Positions 33,225 through 36,729 of a DNA stretch of 36,729 nt are shown piece after piece. The position numbers and the translations under genes are program-made. The stretch comes from Opitutia bacterium (GTDB lineage: Bacteria > Verrucomicrobiota > Verrucomicrobiia > Opitutales > UBA953). The stretch is taken from contig CANBWJ010000002.1 in assembly GCA_947373115.1 (NCBI GenBank), forward strand, positions 1-36,729. The letters are read 5' to 3'. How positions within the stretch are numbered: position 1 is the first letter of the stretch; each line of letters begins with the position of its first letter. The notes under the pieces were generated by a model. That model saw nothing but the letters and a program-made list of their open reading frames with translations, did not search any database and was not told the DNA's origin.

Positions 33225-34074
33225 CGCGACTTCCTTTCACCAGTTCACGGAATAATTCTTCCAGCGAACGCCGGGGGTGTGAGATGCTCACGTCCTTGGC
33301 ACCGTTGGCCAAAAGGGCTGCTTCGGCTGCTGCCCAGGCCGGCGCGGTTAGGTCTGTGGCTGTAATTACTTGGCGGTCGCGACGGGCGAGGACTTCGTCC
33401 ACTCGACCCTCGAGCACGAGCTTCCCCTTGTCCATAATCGCAACGCGGTCACAGACTTGTTCGACCTGCCCCAGTAAGTGCGAGCAGAGCACCACCGTCT
33501 TACCTTGTGCTCGCATGGCTAAAATCATTTTACCGATGGCCGCTGCGCCAACTGGATCCACTCCGGCCGTTGGTTCATCAAGGATAACCAATTCGGGCTG
33601 ATGCACGATGGCTTGGGCCAGTCCGATACGTTGTAACATTCCCTTGGAGTAGGTGCCGATGGTGCGACCCCCGGCTTCGGTCATCGCGGTTAACTCTAAC
33701 GCGGCTTCCACGGCCGACGTTAAATCGACTTCCGCCACTCCACTGAGTCGGGCGTAATAGCTGACGAGTTCGCGACCAGTGAGAAATTTATGAAAGTAAG
33801 GTGCTTCCGGTAAAAAGCCCGTGCGTCGACGTGCTTCACTCGTCGCTGAAGCAAAACCTAAAATCGAAACCTTACCGGCCGTTGCGGGCACCAAGCCGAG
33901 AATAATTTTCAACGTCGTACTTTTGCCGCAACCATTCGGACCCAGCAGTCCGTACACCTGACCGCGCGGAATATTTAAACTCAAGTTGTCGACGGCACGA
34001 AGTTTGTGACCCGCAAGACCGACACGAAAATCTTTCGTTAACCCCTGAACCGAAATGGCGAAATCGACACTCAT
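33217..34074 (-). CDS. ABC transporter ATP-binding protein
   Basis: A 285-residue cytoplasmic ATPase of the ABC-2/NosF/CcmA-like exporter class. Walker A is LLGPNGCGKSTTLK near 45, the signature is YSKGMLQRIGLAQ near 143, Walker B is LVILDEPTAGVDP near 163, and the H-loop is LCSHLL near 198. A C-terminal extension of about 70 residues (VDEVLARRDRQVI onward) is common in this class. It overlaps the acyP stop by four bases and the permease start by eight, so the three genes are translationally coupled. The substrate is not predictable from the ATPase. Confidence 0.92.
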   Translation of the reverse strand: MSVDFAISVQGLTKDFRVGLAGHKLRAVDNLSLNIPRGQVYGLLGPNGCGKSTTLKIILGLVPATAGKVSILGFASATSEARRRTGFLPEAPYFHKFLTGRELVSYYARLSGVAEVDLTSAVEAALELTAMTEAGGRTIGTYSKGMLQRIGLAQAIVHQPELVILDEPTAGVDPVGAAAIGKMILAMRAQGKTVVLCSHLLGQVEQVCDRVAIMDKGKLVLEGRVDEVLARRDRQVITATDLTAPAWAAAEAALLANGAKDVSISHPRRSLEELFRELVKGSRDA

Positions 34075-34352
34075 CGTTTAATGATAAACTGCGTCGCAGT
34101 GCGCACCCCGGCGAAGTCCCGAATTTCGACATTACGGATGTGACCATCCAGCGATTTTATAATCTCTTCAGTAAACGCCTCCACTTCGTTGCCCGCGCCT
34201 TCGGCATGCAGGTAGACTCGTCCGTCGGTAAGGTTTTGAACAAAGCCAGTTACGTCATAACCGCGGGCAATACCGAGCACTTGGGCTCGGAAACCAACCC
34301 CTTGGACGTGACCTGAGTACCAAACTTCACGATGGGAGACATGGGTTGACAT
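34071..34352 (-). CDS. acyP: Acylphosphatase
   Basis: A small cytoplasmic enzyme of 93 residues that hydrolyses acyl phosphates. The two catalytic residues are present: R22 in GHVQGVGFR, which binds the phosphate, and N40 in FVQNLTDGRVYLHAEG, which positions water. A final IRDFAGVRTATQFIIKR completes the ferredoxin-like fold. It is the first gene of the operon acyP-ATPase-permease-lipoprotein and overlaps the ATPase start by four bases. Acylphosphatases usually stand alone or near unrelated genes, so the tight coupling to an ABC exporter is noteworthy. Its starting ATG is 64 bases from the divergent tatA. Confidence 0.94.
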   Translation of the reverse strand: MSTHVSHREVWYSGHVQGVGFRAQVLGIARGYDVTGFVQNLTDGRVYLHAEGAGNEVEAFTEEIIKSLDGHIRNVEIRDFAGVRTATQFIIKR

Positions 34353-34416
34353 TTTTAACGTTCTGGGGAATCTTCACCACGTTATCTTTCATCGCAATCG
34401 CAAATCAACCTAGCCC

Positions 34417-34713
34417 ATGATCCTCCCTCTCGCCTTCATTGATGGCCCAGTTTTTTGGGCAATTCTGGCTGTAGCCATCCTCCTTTTTGGTGGCACCAAA
34501 CTCCCTGAGCTCGCTCGCGGCCTCGGTAAAGCGAAACGTGAATTTAAGAAAGCTTCCGAAGAAGTGGAAGATGAAGTCCGCAGCGCCGTCGAAGAAGACG
34601 AGCGCAAGAAAGCTCGCCTCCGCGTCATTGAGGAAGAAGAGCGTGTGCGCATTCGTGCTAAAATTGAAGCCGAAGAACGCCTCAAGCGAGACAACGAAGG
34701 AAAACAAAACTAA
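34417..34713 (+). CDS. tatA: Sec-independent translocase component TatA/E-like
   Basis: A 98-residue protein with the TatA layout: one N-terminal membrane helix (about 9-24, VFWAILAVAILLFG), the hinge FGGTKLPELARGLG, an amphipathic helix (KAKREFKKASEEVEDEV), then a long highly charged, Arg/Glu-rich coiled-coil-like tail (about 50-98). TatA oligomers help twin-arginine signal proteins cross the inner membrane. A TatB is possible, but the FGG-T-KLPELARGLG hinge fits TatA/E. No tatC is adjacent. It is followed by a strong intrinsic terminator and is divergent from acyP. Confidence 0.9.
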   Translation: MILPLAFIDGPVFWAILAVAILLFGGTKLPELARGLGKAKREFKKASEEVEDEVRSAVEEDERKKARLRVIEEEERVRIRAKIEAEERLKRDNEGKQN

Positions 34714-34720
34714 TACCCTC

Positions 34721-34748
34721 GGGGCCGATAATCCGGCCCCTTTTATTT
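34721..34748 (+). terminator. Intrinsic terminator between tatA and ribE
   Basis: GGGGCCG and CGGCCCC form a perfect seven-base-pair stem around a six-base loop (ATAATC), followed by TTTTATTT. It begins seven bases after the tatA stop. It is the only strong intrinsic terminator found in the window, and its T-run ends three bases before the ribE ATG. Confidence 0.85.
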
Positions 34749-34751
34749 GGT

Positions 34752-35342
34752 ATGTTCACAGGATTAGTCCAAGCCATCGGTGAAGTCATCGCCATTACGC
34801 CACGCGCTCAAGGCGGTGCACGCCTCACCCTCCGATCGCCGCTCATTCAGACAGCATCGCCCGGCGACAGCATTGCGGTCAACGGCTGCTGCCTCACCGT
34901 GACCGACCCCCAAGGCCCGCAAGCATCGTTCGACCTTTTAGCGGAGACTTTAAAACTCACCAACCTGGGTGACCTCAAGGTTGGCTCATTCGTGAACCTA
35001 GAGCCCAGCTTGCGCCCAACGGATCGCATGGGTGGGCACTTTGTTACGGGGCACATCGATAGTTGCGGCACGGTGGCCTTCCTTGGACAAGATGGGGCCG
35101 ACTGGAGACTCGATATCCAGGCACCCGAAACCATCCTACGTCACGTTGTACGCAAAGGTTGCATCGCCATCGATGGCATGTCGCTCACGGTGGCCGATTT
35201 AATTCCGGGCGGCTTACGCATTTGGATTATTCCGCACACGCTCACGGTCACTAACCTTAAGCAACGCCAGTCAGGCCAACGCGTGAATCTCGAATCAGAC
35301 TTGTTGGCTAAGTATACTGAGAAACTTTTGCAGAAAAATTAG
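34752..35342 (+). CDS. ribE: Riboflavin synthase alpha chain
   Basis: Riboflavin synthase dismutates two molecules of 6,7-dimethyl-8-ribityllumazine to riboflavin and a pyrimidine. The 196-residue length is typical. Both lumazine-binding repeats are visible: MFTGLVQAIGEV (residue 1) with NGCCLTV near 48, and HFVTGHIDSCGTVAFL near 97 with IDGMSLTV near 145. The C-terminus LESDLLAKYTEKLL is a normal trimerisation helix. No ribB, ribD or ribH is nearby. The start lies immediately after a terminator hairpin, without a ribosome binding site or room for a leader. It ends four bases into the convergent acyltransferase gene. Confidence 0.96.
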   Translation: MFTGLVQAIGEVIAITPRAQGGARLTLRSPLIQTASPGDSIAVNGCCLTVTDPQGPQASFDLLAETLKLTNLGDLKVGSFVNLEPSLRPTDRMGGHFVTGHIDSCGTVAFLGQDGADWRLDIQAPETILRHVVRKGCIAIDGMSLTVADLIPGGLRIWIIPHTLTVTNLKQRQSGQRVNLESDLLAKYTEKLLQKN

Positions 35343-35992
35343 TCTCCAGAAATCGCATTGAGTTTCTGCTGAATCGACAAGGCCACTTGCTCATCGCTTT
35401 GACTTTCGCCTGGCACAGGCATCACCTCAAGCCTCACATCAACGTGGCTAAATGGAAACGGAATCGCAAAGGCATCCCAGCTTTTCAGTCGGATGGCCCG
35501 ACGGTAAGAGATGCCCATTAATAAAAATGGACGTTGGGTGAGCTTGGCTAAAGCAACTACCCCTGACTTGCATTCGCGACGGGGTCCTTTCGGCCCATCG
35601 GGCGTCACCCCGGCACAGTCGCCTGTCCGCACCGCTCGAGTGAGCGACATCAGCGCAGCGGCACCGCGTTTACTCGACGAACCACGTACGGCCTTAATTC
35701 CCATTAATTTAAAGAAGGCCACCAGCCAGCCGCCATCCTTACTCGTACTAATGAGTGCCGTAATCGGTCGATCGATAAAACGCTTCGCCACTACCGCTGA
35801 AGTGAACAATCGGTCATGCCAGAGTGTGATCAAGTAGGTTTCATCTTTTTTTACAGCATCTACCCCTGAAATATTAATTCTTAAGGTCGCCAACCAAAGC
35901 CTCAGTGACCAAGCCGCGGGATAGACCCACACCCAATGGTACCAAGGCACCACCACGGGGACTTCGGGCCATTCTGGGTTACTTTGCGACAC
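35339..35992 (-). CDS. DUF374 lysophospholipid-acyltransferase-like protein
   Basis: A 217-residue protein of the DUF374 branch of the lysophospholipid/glycerophospholipid acyltransferase superfamily, probably associated with the inner membrane. The catalytic histidine and aspartate are in LWHDRLF near residue 55 (a shortened H-D motif typical of DUF374), followed by STSKDGGWLV, GSSSKRGAAAL and the substrate-site VTPDGPKGPRRECKSG near 130. Members are thought to act on lipid A or other lipids; the acceptor is not known. The start is GTG 35992, the first after an in-frame stop. It follows the Nudix gene by 39 bases and overlaps ribE by four bases. Confidence 0.86.
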   Translation of the reverse strand: MSQSNPEWPEVPVVVPWYHWVWVYPAAWSLRLWLATLRINISGVDAVKKDETYLITLWHDRLFTSAVVAKRFIDRPITALISTSKDGGWLVAFFKLMGIKAVRGSSSKRGAAALMSLTRAVRTGDCAGVTPDGPKGPRRECKSGVVALAKLTQRPFLLMGISYRRAIRLKSWDAFAIPFPFSHVDVRLEVMPVPGESQSDEQVALSIQQKLNAISGD

Positions 35993-36031
35993 ATGGGATT
36001 CATCGCACTATAATCCTAATTATTCAAACAC

Positions 36032-36574
36032 TTATCCTATGCCTAAAGCTTTTCGAATCTCCACGCGACCGAGTAGATGAATATAGGCAGTGGCAAAGAG
36101 TGTGGGCTGGAGTTTCACCCAGCGTGCCACCTCCGCTGGCGTTCGCCAGACTATGGAATCTACCTCTGGCCGATGCAGGCATTGAGCAAATTCACCCTGC
36201 AAAAGGTAAGAACGAACAAACTCCTGACCTAGGTGTACATGCGCAGGTGCATAGTCGATTTCCAGCAATTGCTCCGGTTCAACTTTTACACCCAGTTCTT
36301 CCTCCAGCTCTCGGACGGCGGCGATTAAGTAGGTTTCACCGCTATCGACGTGACCCGCACACGAACTACTAAGAAGGCCAGGGCTATTGTCTTTAGCGTA
36401 GGATCGACGTTGGAGGGCGAGTTTACCGTCCGGCCGTAACCAAAAAATATGAATGGCACGGTGCTTTAATTGCCGACGGTGAATCTCACTGCGTGGCAAA
36501 GCACCAATCACCTTGTCAGCTTCATCGACGGTATCGAAAATCTCGTCGGGCGATTGACCGTACTCCTGTCTCAT
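36032..36574 (-). CDS. Nudix hydrolase, YfcD/isopentenyl-isomerase-like
   Basis: A 180-residue Nudix protein. The full Nudix box G-x5-E-x7-R-E-x2-E-E-x-G is present in GHVDSGETYLIAAVREL and the following EEELGV (about residues 73-95); its glutamates bind the divalent metal. Preceding LKHRAIHIFWLRPDGKLALQRRS and the surrounding RSYAKDNSPGLLSSSCAGHV resemble YfcD and type I isopentenyl diphosphate isomerases. Since the isomerase catalytic cysteine context (xCC) reads SSSCAGH, a Nudix hydrolase of the YfcD group is the safer name. Its ATG overlaps the stop of the preceding metallopeptidase by four bases, and it lies 39 bases before the DUF374 gene. Confidence 0.82.
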   Translation of the reverse strand: MRQEYGQSPDEIFDTVDEADKVIGALPRSEIHRRQLKHRAIHIFWLRPDGKLALQRRSYAKDNSPGLLSSSCAGHVDSGETYLIAAVRELEEELGVKVEPEQLLEIDYAPAHVHLGQEFVRSYLLQGEFAQCLHRPEVDSIVWRTPAEVARWVKLQPTLFATAYIHLLGRVEIRKALGIG

Positions 36575-36729
36575 GCGCGCCCTAAATCCATGAGGTTGTT
36601 CCAGCGCTTCGTTAATTGCCGGTCATGCGTCTTCCATTCTGGATCCCATTGAGCTAATTGACGCCAGAATTTGTCCGAGTGATCCATATTCACGCGGTGT
36701 GCCAACTCATGTAAAATCACGTGGTCGTG
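36571..36729 (-). CDS. YgjP/SprT-like metallopeptidase, C-terminal fragment
   Basis: The last 52 codons of a gene that begins beyond the right edge of the window, read on the minus strand. The visible part starts HDHVILHELAHRVNMDHSDK, followed by FWRQLAQWDPEW. The HELAH motif holds two zinc ligands and the glutamate base, and the histidine of DHSDKFW is the likely third ligand, the pattern of YgjP/DUF45 zinc metallopeptidases. The N-terminal beta-rich domain is missing only because of the window edge. The TGA stop overlaps the Nudix ATG by four bases (ATGA), so the two are translationally coupled. This fragment is shorter than typical ORF cut-offs. Confidence 0.85.
   Translation of the reverse strand, partial: HDHVILHELAHRVNMDHSDKFWRQLAQWDPEWKTHDRQLTKRWNNLMDLGRA

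Noticed and set aside
34405-34707. Two minus-strand frames opposite tatA
   Set aside because: Phe/Leu- and Arg/Ser-rich translations mirror the charged TatA tail; the TatA signature on the plus strand is clear.
35905-36372. 155-codon plus-strand frame across the Nudix-DUF374 junction
   Set aside because: Antisense to the Nudix box and the start of the acyltransferase, with a low-complexity Pro/Arg translation.
1-36729. tRNA, rRNA, CRISPR, transposon or prophage genes
   Set aside because: All gaps between genes are about 125 bases or less, and none shows a cloverleaf, direct repeat array or terminal repeats; no transposase or integrase motifs appear.

Overview
The window is a gene-dense, chromosomal housekeeping segment with 36 protein-coding genes, of which the first and last are cut by the window edges. 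I see no tRNA, rRNA, CRISPR array, insertion sequence or prophage gene, and no gene-free gap longer than about 125 bases. The gene set fits a Gram-negative bacterium: it has lpxK for lipid A, a DUF374 acyltransferase, lipoproteins and a Tat component. A small Minf_1886-type protein, and an LpxK N-terminus and DUF721 linker resembling what I remember from Opitutia, point to Verrucomicrobiota. That placement is an inference from recalled families, not a phylogeny.

Layout. 1-2565 (+): lutABC, the three-part iron-sulfur L-lactate oxidation complex, with lutA partial. 2678-4492 (+): an unrecognised 604-residue protein. 4561-7886 (+): metG, menF and dtd, tightly packed. 7954-8712 (+): hisF, overlapping the tail of a CNNM/CorC-type membrane protein on the minus strand (8702-10051). 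10095-12622 (+): nadB coupled to panE. 12635-13096 (-): a small lipoprotein. 13242-14297 (+): a HAD-like domain fused to a DciA/DUF721 domain. 14294-15780 (-): hisC followed by a Minf_1886-type gene. 15874-17536 (+): an RmlD-like reductase and a lipoate/octanoate transferase-like protein. 17533-22087 (-): a DUF971 protein, a PIN-PhoH ATPase and mutS. 22169-23930 (+): recR coupled to an Rsm22-like methyltransferase. 24056-26125 (+): ppk1, with a 53-base tail-to-tail overlap with lpxK (-). 27347-31601 (+): panD, a class V aminotransferase and topoisomerase III. 31603-34352 (-): an acylphosphatase, an ABC ATPase, an ABC permease and a helical-repeat lipoprotein in one tight operon. 34417-35342 (+): tatA, a strong terminator, then ribE. 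35339-36729 (-): a YgjP-type metallopeptidase (partial), a Nudix hydrolase and a DUF374 acyltransferase.

How it fits together. Genes for lactate oxidation, menaquinone, NAD, pantothenate, histidine and riboflavin synthesis sit beside genome-maintenance genes (mutS, recR, topB, the DciA fusion) and envelope genes. Pathways are scattered: hisF and hisC, or panE and panD, are kilobases apart. Same-strand neighbours are usually coupled by TAATG, TGATG or ATGA overlaps. Most convergent neighbours share their stop codons with no terminator between them.

The most unusual points are the HAD-DciA fusion, the acylphosphatase-ABC-lipoprotein operon, the unrecognised 604-residue protein, a terminator hairpin ending three bases before the ribE start codon, and several starts whose spacing from a -10-like box suggests leaderless mRNAs. 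I did not find a clear new defence system or mobile system.
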